From positions 310,001 through 374,000 of the forward strand of contig NZ_SWDE01000003.1 of assembly GCF_013337185.1 (NCBI RefSeq): a stretch of DNA of 64,000 nucleotides. Direction: 5' to 3'. A program made the translations under genes and the position numbers. The DNA is from Serratia proteamaculans (GTDB lineage: Bacteria; Pseudomonadota; Gammaproteobacteria; Enterobacterales; Enterobacteriaceae). Below are positions 1 to 8,613 of this stretch, in pieces. The notes under the pieces are model-generated. The model was not told the origin of the DNA. It saw only the letters and a program-made list of their open reading frames with translations, and did no database searches. Each line of letters begins with the position of its first letter. Position 1 is the first letter of the stretch.

Positions 1-138
1 AATGTGATCATGCCTTCACCGATTATTACTGACATCAGTCACCCGCGTGATCTTGCCAACCCGTCTGAAGCCAAGCTGGCGGCGATGGACATTATTTTGC
101 CGGGTGAAGTGCCGCCGGGCGAGGGTGGCCAGCTGTGA
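1..138 (+). CDS. yjjU: C-terminal end of an upstream gene, probably the YjjU patatin-like phospholipase
   Basis: The first frame is open from base 1 and ends at TGA 136-138, giving the last 45 residues of a protein that begins outside the window. The tail contains TDISHPRDLANPSEAK and a proline/glycine-rich end (GEVPPGEGGQL). It carries no diagnostic motif. The name rests mainly on gene order: in E. coli yjjU lies directly upstream of yjjV and runs the same way. The stop codon overlaps the start of the next gene (TGATG), which points to translational coupling. The remainder of the gene would be needed for a firm call. Confidence 0.55.
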   Translation, partial: NVIMPSPIITDISHPRDLANPSEAKLAAMDIILPGEVPPGEGGQL

Positions 139-914
139 TGCACGACTTCACCGACACCCACTGCCATTTCGATTTCCCACCCTTTAGCGATCATGAGCCT
201 GAAAGCCTGGCGCTGGCGGAGCAAGCGGGTGTGCGACGGATTATCGTACCAACGGTGACCGCCGATCGTTTTGTGCGGGTGTTAAAGCTGGCACGCGATT
301 ATCCACCGCTGTTTGCCGCCCTGGGGCTACACCCGCTGTATATTGCCGAGCACCATGAACCGGAGCTGGAGCAATTGACCGGGTTTCTGGCCAGCCGACC
401 GCCGAAGCTGGTGGCGGTGGGGGAGATTGGCCTCGATCTGTATATGGAAAACCCGCAGTTTGAACGGCAACAGCGGGTGTTAACCGCGCAATTGAAGCTG
501 GCAAAGCAATATGATTTACCGGTGATCCTGCATTCGCGTCGCAGTCACGATCAGTTGGCGGCAATGCTGCGTCGCACCGAAGTGCCGCGGCGTGGCGTGG
601 TACATGGCTTTGCCGGCAGCCTGTCGCAGGCGCAGGCGTTTATTCGTCTGGGGTATTACATTGGCGTAGGGGGCACCATCAGCTATGAGCGGGCACAGAA
701 AACCCGCAATGTGATGGCCCAACTGCCACTGACCTCGCTGTTATTGGAAACCGATGCACCAGATATGCCGCTGGCCGGTTACCAGGGGCAAGCCAACCGC
801 CCCGAACGCGCGGTGGAAGTGTTCCATACGCTGTGCCAACTTCGCTCTGAATCCCCGGATGATATTGCCGCCCATCTGCAACACAACACTCACGCCTTGT
901 TTAAATTACTTTAA
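138..914 (+). CDS. yjjV: TatD-family metal-dependent hydrolase YjjV
   Basis: This is a 258-residue TIM-barrel hydrolase of the TatD family, whose members are metal-dependent deoxyribonucleases or phosphoesterases. The N-terminal metal motif H-x-H is present (DTHCHFDF, residues 6-13). It is followed by the GEIGLD segment with its metal-binding Glu, an LHSR His segment, and the ETDAPDMPL segment with the catalytic Asp. The start at ATG 138 overlaps the preceding stop codon. A GTG at 135 is in frame and would add one residue. The gene is probably co-transcribed with the gene upstream. In E. coli yjjW-yjjI follow, but here they are absent and an AT-rich 232-bp gap comes next. The physiological substrate is unknown. 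Confidence 0.9.
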   Translation: MHDFTDTHCHFDFPPFSDHEPESLALAEQAGVRRIIVPTVTADRFVRVLKLARDYPPLFAALGLHPLYIAEHHEPELEQLTGFLASRPPKLVAVGEIGLDLYMENPQFERQQRVLTAQLKLAKQYDLPVILHSRRSHDQLAAMLRRTEVPRRGVVHGFAGSLSQAQAFIRLGYYIGVGGTISYERAQKTRNVMAQLPLTSLLLETDAPDMPLAGYQGQANRPERAVEVFHTLCQLRSESPDDIAAHLQHNTHALFKLL

Positions 915-1015
915 ATAAAAATAAGTGTATTTATTTTATTGAAAGATGATTTTAATTTATTGGATGCGTTTGAATTTATATGTGGTAATTACTGTTGTAT
1001 AAATATGTGCTGTCA

Positions 1016-1036
1016 ATCACAGTACCTGACTGTGAT
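1016..1036. promoter_or_regulatory. Perfect dyad upstream of the 5'-nucleotidase gene
   Basis: ATCACAGT (1016-1023) and ACTGTGAT (1029-1036) are perfect inverted repeats separated by five bases. There is no T-run behind them, so a terminator for yjjV is unlikely. The half-sites face the opposite way to a CRP site. It could be a repressor or activator operator for the gene starting at 1147. The regulator is unknown. Confidence 0.4.
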
Positions 1037-1146
1037 GTTGGATTTAATGCCTGTCTGCAATACCTCTTTATTTGTCGGATATGACTAAATCTATGGTCAA
1101 CGTTTAAAGTTATTTTTCTTAATCTAGTATTCATGGAGGAAATACA

Positions 1147-2691
1147 ATGAGAGGCATTAATATATTAGTTGCTGGACTACTGGGGGCCTGTGGTTCGGCA
1201 CTTGCGGTTGATATTACTATCTACCATACCAATGATTTGCATGCCAACGTCTATCCTTTCAAAGCGCCTTATATCAGTAAAGATCAAAAAGTGGGCGGGA
1301 TGGCCAATATTGCGGGAATCGTTAAAGCGGCCAAAGAGAAAGACAAGGGTGTTTTCTTTTTTGATGCGGGTGATTTCTTTACCGGCCCCTATATTAGTAC
1401 CCTCACCAAAGGGGAGGCCATCGTTGATGTGATGAATCAAATGTCGTTTGATGCCGTCTCCATAGGCAACCATGAGTTCGATCATGGTGTGCCCAATATG
1501 ATACAGCAGCTTGATAAAGCCACTTTCCCCGTGCTGTTGGGTAACCTGTTCTATGAAAAAAGTGATAAACCGGTCTGGAATAAACCCTGGGTGATTTTGG
1601 AGAAAGAAGGCGTCAAGATTGGTGTTATTGGTTTGCATGGAAAGTTCGCGTTTTACGACACCGTGAATAAAAATATGCGTAATGGCGTTGAAATGCGCGA
1701 TGAAGTCGATTACTTGAAAAAGTATCTCAAAGAGATCCGCAGCAAAGTTGATATTACCGTCTTATTGGTGCATGAAGGTGTTCCCGCCCGTCAGTCAAGT
1801 TTTGGGGCTGCTGATGTGAGCCGACTTTTAAGTAAAGATATTGAACTGGCGAAGCAGGTCGAAGGATTGGATATTATTATTACGGGTCATGCCCATGTGG
1901 GAACCCCAAAACCGATAAAAGTAAATAATACTCTAATTGTATCTACCGATGCCTATGGTATCGACCTGGGTAAATTGGTTTTGAATATTGATGATAGCAA
2001 CAAGAAAATAACCGGGTATCGCGGGCAGTTGATCAATATTCGGGATGGGGAAGTCACACCAGATAAAGCAACGGCAGATAAAATCAAGCTGTGGTCAGAC
2101 AAACTGAAGACAATCACCCAGCAAAAAATAGGCGTGGCCAGCGCAGAGTTGACGCGTTCCTATGGGGAGTCCTCCCCAGTTGGCAATATGGTGGGTGATG
2201 CTTTTCTGGCGACGACAGCCAATGCACGTTTTGCATTCGTCAACAGCGGTGGGTTAAGGAGTGAACTGGCGAAAGGGGATATTCTTCTTGGCGATATTAT
2301 CACCATGTTCCCCTTCCCGGATGACTTAACTTATATGGAAATCAACGGCAAGCAACTGCGTTCACTAATGAATCATGCTGCCAATTTGACCAATGGCATA
2401 TTGCAGGTTTCACGTGGGTTGGAGATGCGGTACGACAGCAGTAAGCCCATTGATCAGCGCATTGTGTCACTCAAGGTCGATGGTAAGCCCGTCGAGAATG
2501 ATGTCTGGTATCCCATCGTGGTGAATTCTTTCCTGGCGACCGGTGGCGATGGCTTTAGCGCCTTTACCGAGGGCCGTAATTCTAAAGTGATCGCCGGCAG
2601 CAGCGCGGCAGATGCGGTGGTGGAATATATCAAAGCCCAGCCGCAGCTTCAGCCTAACGAGCAAAAGCGCATTGAGGATAGCTCATCTTAG
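1147..2691 (+). CDS. Secreted 5'-nucleotidase / metallophosphatase of the UshA family
   Basis: This 514-residue protein has a signal peptide (residues 1 to about 20, ending in GSALA). An N-terminal calcineurin-like metallophosphatase domain follows, with HTNDLHAN (27-34), a GDFFTG block, GNHEFD and GHAH, the metal-ligand motifs of the family. The C-terminal 5'-nucleotidase domain has SPVGNMVGDA, NSGGLRSELAKGDI and TGGDGFSAF, which form the nucleotide-binding part. By family it should act in the periplasm, splitting 5'-nucleotides to nucleoside plus phosphate. A GGAGG ribosome site lies at about 1136. It sits beside nupC and the deo genes, which fits a nucleotide-to-nucleoside feeding role. 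The codons are visibly more AT-rich than in neighbouring genes, suggesting a separate history. It may not be the UshA orthologue itself, because E. coli ushA lies elsewhere. Confidence 0.87.
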   Translation: MRGINILVAGLLGACGSALAVDITIYHTNDLHANVYPFKAPYISKDQKVGGMANIAGIVKAAKEKDKGVFFFDAGDFFTGPYISTLTKGEAIVDVMNQMSFDAVSIGNHEFDHGVPNMIQQLDKATFPVLLGNLFYEKSDKPVWNKPWVILEKEGVKIGVIGLHGKFAFYDTVNKNMRNGVEMRDEVDYLKKYLKEIRSKVDITVLLVHEGVPARQSSFGAADVSRLLSKDIELAKQVEGLDIIITGHAHVGTPKPIKVNNTLIVSTDAYGIDLGKLVLNIDDSNKKITGYRGQLINIRDGEVTPDKATADKIKLWSDKLKTITQQKIGVASAELTRSYGESSPVGNMVGDAFLATTANARFAFVNSGGLRSELAKGDILLGDIITMFPFPDDLTYMEINGKQLRSLMNHAANLTNGILQVSRGLEMRYDSSKPIDQRIVSLKVDGKPVENDVWYPIVVNSFLATGGDGFSAFTEGRNSKVIAGSSAADAVVEYIKAQPQLQPNEQKRIEDSSS

Positions 2692-2851
2692 TAGGGCGGC
2701 AGAAGGGATGGCGGAGGAAGAGTGATGTGCTCCAGCCGCCGCCATCTCTTTTTATGGGGTTGCTGAAAACTGGGGTGTAAGGAAGCGAAGATTCGCGATA
2801 GCAGCAAGATGACGCTTTATGGACTCTCTGAGCGTCAAAACACGCTTTAAA

Positions 2852-2867
2852 TGTGATGAGCGTCACG
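2852..2867 (+). promoter_or_regulatory. Distal CRP site of the nupC promoter
   Basis: TGTGA-N6-TCACG matches the CRP consensus TGTGA-N6-TCACA at nine of ten positions. Its centre lies 52 bp upstream of a second CRP-like site. It would sit near -93 from the predicted start, which is the layout of CRP/CytR-controlled nucleoside promoters such as E. coli deoP2. Confidence 0.65.
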
Positions 2868-2903
2868 CTATAAGATTTTCATTTGCTTCCTGTTGTATAC
2901 ATT

Positions 2904-2945
2904 TGTGACATAAATCGGTGCGAGTGCCGTCTTGCTCCGTATAAT
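2904..2945 (+). promoter_or_regulatory. Proximal CRP site and -10 box of the nupC promoter
   Basis: TGTGA at 2904-2908 is followed six bases later by TCGGT, giving a half-conserved CRP site. A perfect TATAAT -10 box lies at 2940-2945 without a good -35 box. With transcription starting near 2952, the CRP site is centred close to -41, the class II position. The 36-bp gap between the two CRP sites could hold a CytR dimer, although I cannot identify its half-sites with certainty. Confidence 0.65.
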
Positions 2946-3031
2946 CACACCCCGAAATCACTCATAAGCAGCCCTCGCGGTATAACCGGACAGGGATGCA
3001 TTTCTTTTTTTTCGCAACAGGGATACTTCGC

Positions 3032-4309
3032 ATGCAACTCATCATGAGCCTGATCGGCATGGCGGCGCTGATCGCCATTGCCGTGCTGCTCTCCAGCAAC
3101 CGCCGCGCGATTAGGTTTCGCACCGTTGGCTGGGCATTTGTTCTTCAGGTCGCCATCGGCGCGCTGGTGCTGTATGTCCCGGTGGGCCGTTCCATTCTTG
3201 GCGGTATGTCGGCCGGCGTGGCTAACGTGATTGCCTATGGTAATCAGGGGATCTCATTTATCTTCGGCGGTCTGGTTTCCGACAAGATGTTTGAAGTCTT
3301 TGGCGGCGGCGGCTTCGTTTTTGCGCTGCGCGTCCTGCCGGTGATCGTGTTCTTCTCCTCGCTGATTGCGGTGCTTTACTACCTGGGCATAATGCAACTG
3401 GTGATCCGCGTGTTGGGCGGCGGCGTGCAAAAACTGCTGGGCACCTCGCGGACGGAATCACTGTCGGCCACTGCCAATATCTTTGTTGGCCAGACCGAAG
3501 CTCCGCTGGTGGTGCGTCCGTATATCGCCACCATGACCCAGTCTGAACTGTTTACCGTGATGTGCGGCGGCCTGGCCTCGGTGGCCGGTTCGGTGTTGGC
3601 GGGTTATGCCCAGATGGGCGTACCGCTGGAATACCTGATTGCCGCTTCGTTCATGGCCGCACCGGGTGGCCTGCTGTTTGCCAAGCTGATGGTGCCGGAA
3701 ACCGAAAAAACCCACGACAAAGACGATGCGACGAAACTGATCGCAGAAGAAGACCGTCCGGCCAACGTGATCGATGCGGCGGCTTCTGGCGCAGCTTCCG
3801 GTATGCAGTTGGCACTGAACGTGGGCGCAATGCTGCTGGCGTTTATCGCGCTGATCGCCCTGTTGAACGGCATTCTTGGCGGTATCGGTGGTTGGTTTGA
3901 CTATCCACAGCTGTCGCTGGAGTTGATCCTGGGCTGGGTGTTCTCACCGATTGCCTTCCTGATCGGCGTGCCTTGGCATGAAGCGATGACCGCCGGTTCG
4001 TTTATCGGCCAGAAAATTATCGTGAATGAATTTGTTGCCTACATGAACTTTGGCGCTTACCTGCGTCCGGACGACGTGGTGGCGGCAGACGGGTTGCAGG
4101 TGCTTTCGGCCCATACCAAGGCGATCATCTCCTTTGCCCTGTGCGGCTTTGCCAACCTGTCATCGGTGGCGATCCTGCTCGGTGGCCTGGGCAGCATGGC
4201 ACCGAACCGCCGTCACGACATCGCACGTTTCGGCCTGAAAGCCGTAGCGGCGGGCACGCTCTCCAACCTGATGAGCGCGACCATCGCCGGGTTCTTCCTG
4301 GCGCTGTAA
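3032..4309 (+). CDS. nupC: NupC-family concentrative nucleoside transporter
   Basis: This is a 425-residue inner-membrane protein of the CNT family, which imports nucleosides with protons. Signature stretches are [20 protein letters not shown], the EAPLVV segment, and [18 protein letters not shown], which form the re-entrant substrate-binding hairpins of this family. About nine or ten hydrophobic segments are visible. I chose ATG 3032 ([10 protein letters not shown]) rather than the upstream in-frame ATG at 2996, because the added Phe-rich residues do not look like family sequence. CRP-type promoter sites lie upstream. It feeds the deo pathway encoded next door. E. coli has three paralogues (nupC, nupX, psuT), so the exact orthology is uncertain. 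Confidence 0.87.
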   Translation: MQLIMSLIGMAALIAIAVLLSSNRRAIRFRTVGWAFVLQVAIGALVLYVPVGRSILGGMSAGVANVIAYGNQGISFIFGGLVSDKMFEVFGGGGFVFALRVLPVIVFFSSLIAVLYYLGIMQLVIRVLGGGVQKLLGTSRTESLSATANIFVGQTEAPLVVRPYIATMTQSELFTVMCGGLASVAGSVLAGYAQMGVPLEYLIAASFMAAPGGLLFAKLMVPETEKTHDKDDATKLIAEEDRPANVIDAAASGAASGMQLALNVGAMLLAFIALIALLNGILGGIGGWFDYPQLSLELILGWVFSPIAFLIGVPWHEAMTAGSFIGQKIIVNEFVAYMNFGAYLRPDDVVAADGLQVLSAHTKAIISFALCGFANLSSVAILLGGLGSMAPNRRHDIARFGLKAVAAGTLSNLMSATIAGFFLAL

Positions 4310-4342
4310 GCCCAGGGTTGTCCTGCATAGGGCGACAGGCTC

Positions 4343-4543
4343 TATACCCGTCGTCTTTCAAGCCGCAGCGTTGTTACCTGCTTACAAGGCCCATCCATGG
4401 GCCTTGCCCTTTCAGGGCCGCTGCAAGCAGCGTTCAAATCTGTTCCCGACAGATTTGTCGCTCACCCCAGTTACTTACTAAAGTAAGCGCCTGAGGATGA
4501 GCGAGCTGGGCGCCAAGCTGCAACTTGAAAGCCATAGGGTATA
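4343..4543 (-). repeat. ERIC element, long form with internal insertion
   Basis: The element is bounded by TATACCC (4343) and GGGTATA (to 4543). It carries the ERIC core hairpin in inverse orientation, with CACCCCAGTTACTTAC, AGTAAGCGCC and GGATGAGCG. At 201 bp it exceeds the 127-bp ERIC consensus. The extra roughly 75 bp (about 4381-4455) lies in the left half and has its own inverted repeats (AAGGCCCATCCATGGGCCTT and CAAATCTGTTCCCGACAGATTTG-like arms). It lies between nupC and the deo control region. Confidence 0.85.
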
Positions 4544-4623
4544 TATTGCAGGACAGCGCCTATACTTCTAACACGGGCACAGGATGCTGTGCTCGCTGTC
4601 TTTGCCCGTTTCTTTAGTGAATT

Positions 4624-4667
4624 TGTGAACGATATCGCGTTATTTTGTGATGTTCTTCACATATAAT
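4624..4667 (+). promoter_or_regulatory. Tandem CRP sites and -10 box upstream of deoC
   Basis: TGTGATGTTCTTCACA (4646-4661) is a perfect CRP consensus. A weaker copy, TGTGA-N6-TCGCG, lies at 4624-4639, with its centre 22 bp upstream. TATAAT lies at 4662-4667, abutting the perfect site. Another weak -10 candidate, TATAGT, is at 4693-4698. E. coli deo is controlled by CRP, CytR and DeoR. I could not identify a clear DeoR operator here. Confidence 0.6.
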
Positions 4668-4804
4668 TCCGTCCTGTTACAGTGTTATTTCATATAGTGT
4701 GACTGTGAGCGCGAATTGCCCCTGGCGATCGTGTTCAAATAGCTATTACTGACCCTGCGCGATGCGGAGGGTATGTGCGGTGAGAAGGATCTCAGTTGCC
4801 GATG

Positions 4805-4820
4805 GGGGAACCCGTTCCCC
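4805..4820 (+). other. Hairpin in the deoC leader
   Basis: GGGGAAC (4805-4811) and GTTCCCC (4814-4820) can pair in the presumed 5' untranslated region, about 60 bases before the deoC start. No poly-U tract follows. Its role is unknown. Confidence 0.35.
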
Positions 4821-4882
4821 AGCGCTATCTTCAAGGAACCAAGTCCGCTCGCCAACACCCAGATTCTCAGTTGGAGAGTTTT

Positions 4883-5662
4883 ATGACCGAATTAACCGCA
4901 GCAGCGCAACGTGCGCTGACCTTAATGGATTTAACCACGCTGAACGATGATGACACCGATGAGAAAGTGATCGCGCTGTGTCGTCAGGCGAACAGCCCGG
5001 CCGGACATACCGCGGCCCTCTGCATTTACCCGCGCTTTATCCCGGTGGCGCGCAAGGCCCTGCGTGAGCAGGGGACGCCAGACATCCGCATTGCGACCGT
5101 CACCAATTTCCCGCATGGCAACGATGATATCGAGATCGCGCTGGCGGAAACTCGCGCGGCTATCGCTTACGGCGCCGATGAAGTGGATGTGGTGTTCCCT
5201 TACCGCGCGCTGATCGCCGGTAATGAGCAGGTCGGTTTTGAACTGGTAAAACAGTGCAAACAGGCCTGTCTGGCCGCCAACGTGCTGCTGAAAGTGATCA
5301 TCGAAAGCGGTGAGCTCAAGCAGGCCAATCTGATCCGCAAGGCGTCGGAAATTGCCATCAATGCCGGCGCAGACTTTATCAAGACCTCAACCGGTAAAGT
5401 GCCGGTCAACGCGACGCTGGAAAGCGCCGAGCTGATGATGTCGGTGATCCGTGATATGGGCGTCGCCAAGACGGTGGGCTTCAAGCCGGCCGGCGGTGTG
5501 CGTACGGCGGAAGACGCACTGCATTACCTGCAACTTGCCGATCGTATTCTGGGTGAGGGCTGGGCCGATGCGCGTCATTTCCGCTTCGGGGCTTCCAGCC
5601 TGTTAGCCAGCCTGTTGGCGACGCTGGGCCACGGTGCCGAGCCGTCTGGCAGCGGTTACTGA
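4883..5662 (+). CDS. deoC: Deoxyribose-phosphate aldolase
   Basis: This cytosolic 259-residue class I aldolase splits 2-deoxyribose 5-phosphate into glyceraldehyde 3-phosphate and acetaldehyde, the last step of deoxynucleoside catabolism. The TIM-barrel signature residues are present: the Schiff-base Lys in FIKTSTGK (Lys167 in E. coli numbering), the Asp in [10 protein letters not shown] (Asp102) and the second Lys in GFKPAGG (Lys201). ATG 4883 has TTGGAGAG eight bases upstream and gives exactly the E. coli length. An in-frame upstream extension to 4796 is not family-like. It is the first gene of deoCABD. Confidence 0.97.
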   Translation: MTELTAAAQRALTLMDLTTLNDDDTDEKVIALCRQANSPAGHTAALCIYPRFIPVARKALREQGTPDIRIATVTNFPHGNDDIEIALAETRAAIAYGADEVDVVFPYRALIAGNEQVGFELVKQCKQACLAANVLLKVIIESGELKQANLIRKASEIAINAGADFIKTSTGKVPVNATLESAELMMSVIRDMGVAKTVGFKPAGGVRTAEDALHYLQLADRILGEGWADARHFRFGASSLLASLLATLGHGAEPSGSGY

Positions 5663-5731
5663 TCGATTCCGTCGGCAAAGCGCGAAATAGCGCCTGCCCG
5701 CACTCTACATTAGCTAAAACAGGGGGATGCC

Positions 5732-7054
5732 TTGTTCCTGGCACAAGAAATTATTCGTAAAAAACGTGACGGCCAGCCGTTGAGCGAAGCGGAAATCCGC
5801 TTTTTCATCAATGGTATCCGTGACAATGTGGTTTCCGAAGGGCAGATCGCGGCGCTGGCGATGACCATTTACTTCCACGACATGACCATGCCGGAGCGCG
5901 TGGCGCTCACCATGGCGATGCGTGATTCCGGCACCGTGCTGGACTGGAAAAGTCTGTCACTGAACGGCCCATTGGTCGACAAGCATTCTACCGGTGGCGT
6001 GGGCGACGTGACTTCGCTGATGCTCGGCCCGATGGTGGCGGCTTGTGGTGGTTATGTGCCGATGATTTCAGGGCGTGGCCTGGGGCATACCGGCGGTACG
6101 CTGGACAAGCTGGAGGCGATCCCGGGCTTTAATATTTTCCCGGACGACAATGCCTTCCGTAAAATTATTCAGGACGTGGGCGTAGCGATTATCGGCCAGA
6201 CCAGCTCGCTGGCCCCGGCGGACAAGCGTTTCTACGCGACCCGAGATATCACCGCTACCGTGGATTCTATCCCGCTGATCACCGCCTCGATTCTGGCGAA
6301 AAAGCTGGCAGAAGGGCTGGATGCGTTGGTGATGGATGTGAAGGTCGGTTCCGGTGCCTTTATGCCAACCTACGCATTGTCGGCCGATCTGGCGCAGGCG
6401 ATTGTCGGTGTGGCGAACGGTGCAGGCTGTAAAACTACCGCGCTGCTGACTGACATGAACCAGGTGCTGGCTTCCAGCGCCGGTAATGCGGTCGAAGTTC
6501 GTGAAGCGGTTCGTTTCCTGACCGGTGAATACCGTAACCCACGCCTGCTGGAAGTGACGATGGCACTGTGCGTGGAAATGCTGCTTTCCGGTGGCCTGGC
6601 GAAAGATGACGCTGATGCGCGTGCCAAACTGCAGGCGGTGCTGGACAATGGTAAAGCGGCTGAAGTGTTTGGTCGCATGGTGGCGGCGCAACAGGGCCCG
6701 ACCGATTTCGTCGAGCGCTACGACAGCTACCTGCCGGCCGCCACCCTGAGTAAACCGGTTTACGCCGAAAAACAGGGTATCATCAGTGCGATGGATACCC
6801 GTGCGCTGGGCATGGCGGTGGTATCGCTGGGCGGTGGTCGCCGTCGCGCGACCGACAATATCGACTACAGCGTCGGCCTGACCGGCATGGCGCGTCTGGG
6901 CGATAAAGTCGATACCCAGCAGCCGCTGGCGGTGATCCACGCCAACGACGAAGAAAGCTGGCAGCAGGCGGCCGAAGCGGTACGCAGTGCGATGGTGCTG
7001 AGTGACAAAGCGCCGGAAGTGACGCCAGTCGTTTATAAGCGCATCACAGAATAG
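5732..7054 (+). CDS. deoA: Thymidine phosphorylase
   Basis: This 440-residue enzyme reversibly phosphorolyses thymidine to thymine and 2-deoxyribose 1-phosphate. The class signature is complete: [11 protein letters not shown] binds phosphate, and [16 protein letters not shown] and KVGSGAF contact the pyrimidine and sugar. The start is TTG at 5732 behind AGGGGG. E. coli deoA also starts with UUG at the same residue ([14 protein letters not shown]), which supports this choice over a downstream ATG. It lies 69 bp after deoC and is the second gene of the operon. Confidence 0.97.
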   Translation: MFLAQEIIRKKRDGQPLSEAEIRFFINGIRDNVVSEGQIAALAMTIYFHDMTMPERVALTMAMRDSGTVLDWKSLSLNGPLVDKHSTGGVGDVTSLMLGPMVAACGGYVPMISGRGLGHTGGTLDKLEAIPGFNIFPDDNAFRKIIQDVGVAIIGQTSSLAPADKRFYATRDITATVDSIPLITASILAKKLAEGLDALVMDVKVGSGAFMPTYALSADLAQAIVGVANGAGCKTTALLTDMNQVLASSAGNAVEVREAVRFLTGEYRNPRLLEVTMALCVEMLLSGGLAKDDADARAKLQAVLDNGKAAEVFGRMVAAQQGPTDFVERYDSYLPAATLSKPVYAEKQGIISAMDTRALGMAVVSLGGGRRRATDNIDYSVGLTGMARLGDKVDTQQPLAVIHANDEESWQQAAEAVRSAMVLSDKAPEVTPVVYKRITE

Positions 7055-7075
7055 GCTGTGTCCTTACAACATTGA

Positions 7076-7202
7076 TATACCCTATGAATTTCAAGTTGCA
7101 GCTAGGCGGCTAGCGTGTGAATCCCCAGGAGCTTACTTTAGTAAGTGACTGGGGTTTACACGTGAAGCTAACAACGCTGCGGCTTGAAAGGCGACGGGTA
7201 TA
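7076..7202 (+). repeat. ERIC element between deoA and deoB
   Basis: This full-length element of 127 bp, the ERIC consensus length, is bounded by TATACCC and GGGTATA. The central palindrome contains GTGAATCCCCAGGAGCTTAC and AGTAAGTGACTGGGG, the conserved segments used for ERIC-PCR primers. It ends 12 bases before the deoB start, so it is transcribed within the operon and would fold as a long hairpin beside the deoB ribosome site. Confidence 0.95.
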
Positions 7203-7214
7203 CAGGAGATAAGC

Positions 7215-8438
7215 ATGAAACGTACATTCATTATGGTATTAGACTCATTCGGTATTGGCGCAAGCGAAGATGCGGCGAAATTTGGCGATCAGGGCTCCGA
7301 TACTCTGGGCCATATTGCCGAGGTTTGCGCGCGCGGTGAAGCCAACGTTGGCCGTCAGGGCCCGTTGACCCTGCCTAACCTGAGCCGACTGGGCCTGGGT
7401 AAAGCGGCGGAAGAGTCCACCGGTACCTTCCCGCAGGGGCTGGATCGCAATGCAGACATCATTGGCGCCTATGCTCACGCCAGCGAACTTTCTTCCGGTA
7501 AAGATACGCCGTCAGGCCACTGGGAAATTGCCGGCGTGCCGGTGTTGTTCGACTGGGGCTATTTCAGCGATGAGCACAACAGCTTCCCGCAGGAGCTGCT
7601 GGACAAGCTGGTTGAGCGCGCTAATCTGCCGGGTTACCTCGGCAACTGCCACTCTTCCGGCACCGTGATCCTCGACCAGTTGGGCGAAGAGCACATGAAA
7701 ACCGGCAAGCCGATTTTCTACACCTCTGCCGACTCGGTCTTCCAGATCGCCTGTCACGAAGAGACCTTCGGCCTGGACCGTCTGTATGAGCTGTGTGAAA
7801 TCGCCCGTGAAGAACTGACCGAAGGCGGTTATAACATTGGCCGCGTGATCGCGCGTCCGTTCCTGGGCGACAAGCCGGGCAACTTCCAGCGAACCGGTAA
7901 CCGCCATGACCTGGCAGTAGAGCCACCGGCGCCAACCGTGCTGAAAAAGCTGGTGGACGAGAAGGGCGGCGAAGTGGTGTCTATCGGTAAAATCGCCGAC
8001 ATCTACGCTAACGTGGGCATCACCAAGAAGGTCAAGGCGACCGGTATCGACGCGCTGTTCGACGCCACCCTGATTGAAATGGAAAAAGCCGGCGACAACA
8101 CCATCGTGTTCACCAACTTCGTTGATTTTGACTCCTCATACGGCCACCGCCGTGATGTTGCAGGCTACGCTGCTGCGCTGGAGTTGTTCGACCGCCGCCT
8201 GCCGGAGTTGCTGAAGCTGGTTAAAGATGAAGACATCATTATCTTCACCGCTGACCACGGCTGTGACCCAACCTGGCCGGGCACCGACCACACCCGCGAA
8301 CACATTCCGGTGTTGGTTTACGGCCCGAAAGTAAAACCGGGCTCGCTGGGCCACCGTGAAACTTTCGCCGACATCGGCCAGACGATCGCCAGCTATTTTG
8401 GCGTGTCGCCGATGGATTACGGCAAATCGATGTTCTAA
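7215..8438 (+). CDS. deoB: Phosphopentomutase
   Basis: This 407-residue, Mn-dependent enzyme of the alkaline phosphatase superfamily interconverts (deoxy)ribose 1-phosphate and 5-phosphate, linking the phosphorylases DeoA and DeoD to DeoC. The N-terminal metal site is [14 protein letters not shown] block with [11 protein letters not shown] follows, and the C-terminal metal ligands are in [19 protein letters not shown]. An AGGAGAT ribosome site at about 7203 directly follows the ERIC element. The stop codon abuts another ERIC copy. Confidence 0.97.
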   Translation: MKRTFIMVLDSFGIGASEDAAKFGDQGSDTLGHIAEVCARGEANVGRQGPLTLPNLSRLGLGKAAEESTGTFPQGLDRNADIIGAYAHASELSSGKDTPSGHWEIAGVPVLFDWGYFSDEHNSFPQELLDKLVERANLPGYLGNCHSSGTVILDQLGEEHMKTGKPIFYTSADSVFQIACHEETFGLDRLYELCEIAREELTEGGYNIGRVIARPFLGDKPGNFQRTGNRHDLAVEPPAPTVLKKLVDEKGGEVVSIGKIADIYANVGITKKVKATGIDALFDATLIEMEKAGDNTIVFTNFVDFDSSYGHRRDVAGYAAALELFDRRLPELLKLVKDEDIIIFTADHGCDPTWPGTDHTREHIPVLVYGPKVKPGSLGHRETFADIGQTIASYFGVSPMDYGKSMF

Positions 8439-8440
8439 GC

Positions 8441-8558
8441 CCCGTCTTTCAAGCTGCAGCGTTGTTAGCTTCACGAGCAAACCCCAGTCACTTACTCAAG
8501 TAAGCTCCTGGGGATTCACTCGCTAGCTGCCTAGCTGCAACTCGAAATCCAATGGCTT
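8441..8558 (-). repeat. ERIC element between deoB and deoD
   Basis: The element has the ERIC core in inverse orientation: ACCCCAGTCACTTACTC, then AGTAAGCTCCTGGGGATTCA. The flanks TCTTTCAAGCTGCAGCGTTG and GCTGCAACTCGAAA match the other copies. The left terminus is cut short by the deoB stop codon, and the right terminus has drifted (TGGCTTA in place of GGGTATA). At roughly 118 bp it is a slightly degraded copy. Confidence 0.92.
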
Positions 8559-8613
8559 AGATGTTTGGCGTTTTTATTAAATACTTAAATACGATTTCTA
8601 AAGGAAGACAATT

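Noticed and set aside
7076..7202. REP/BIME element between deoA and deoB
   Set aside because: The 127-bp length and the CCCCAGGAGCTTAC and GTAAGTGACTGGGG core identify ERIC, not a REP sequence.
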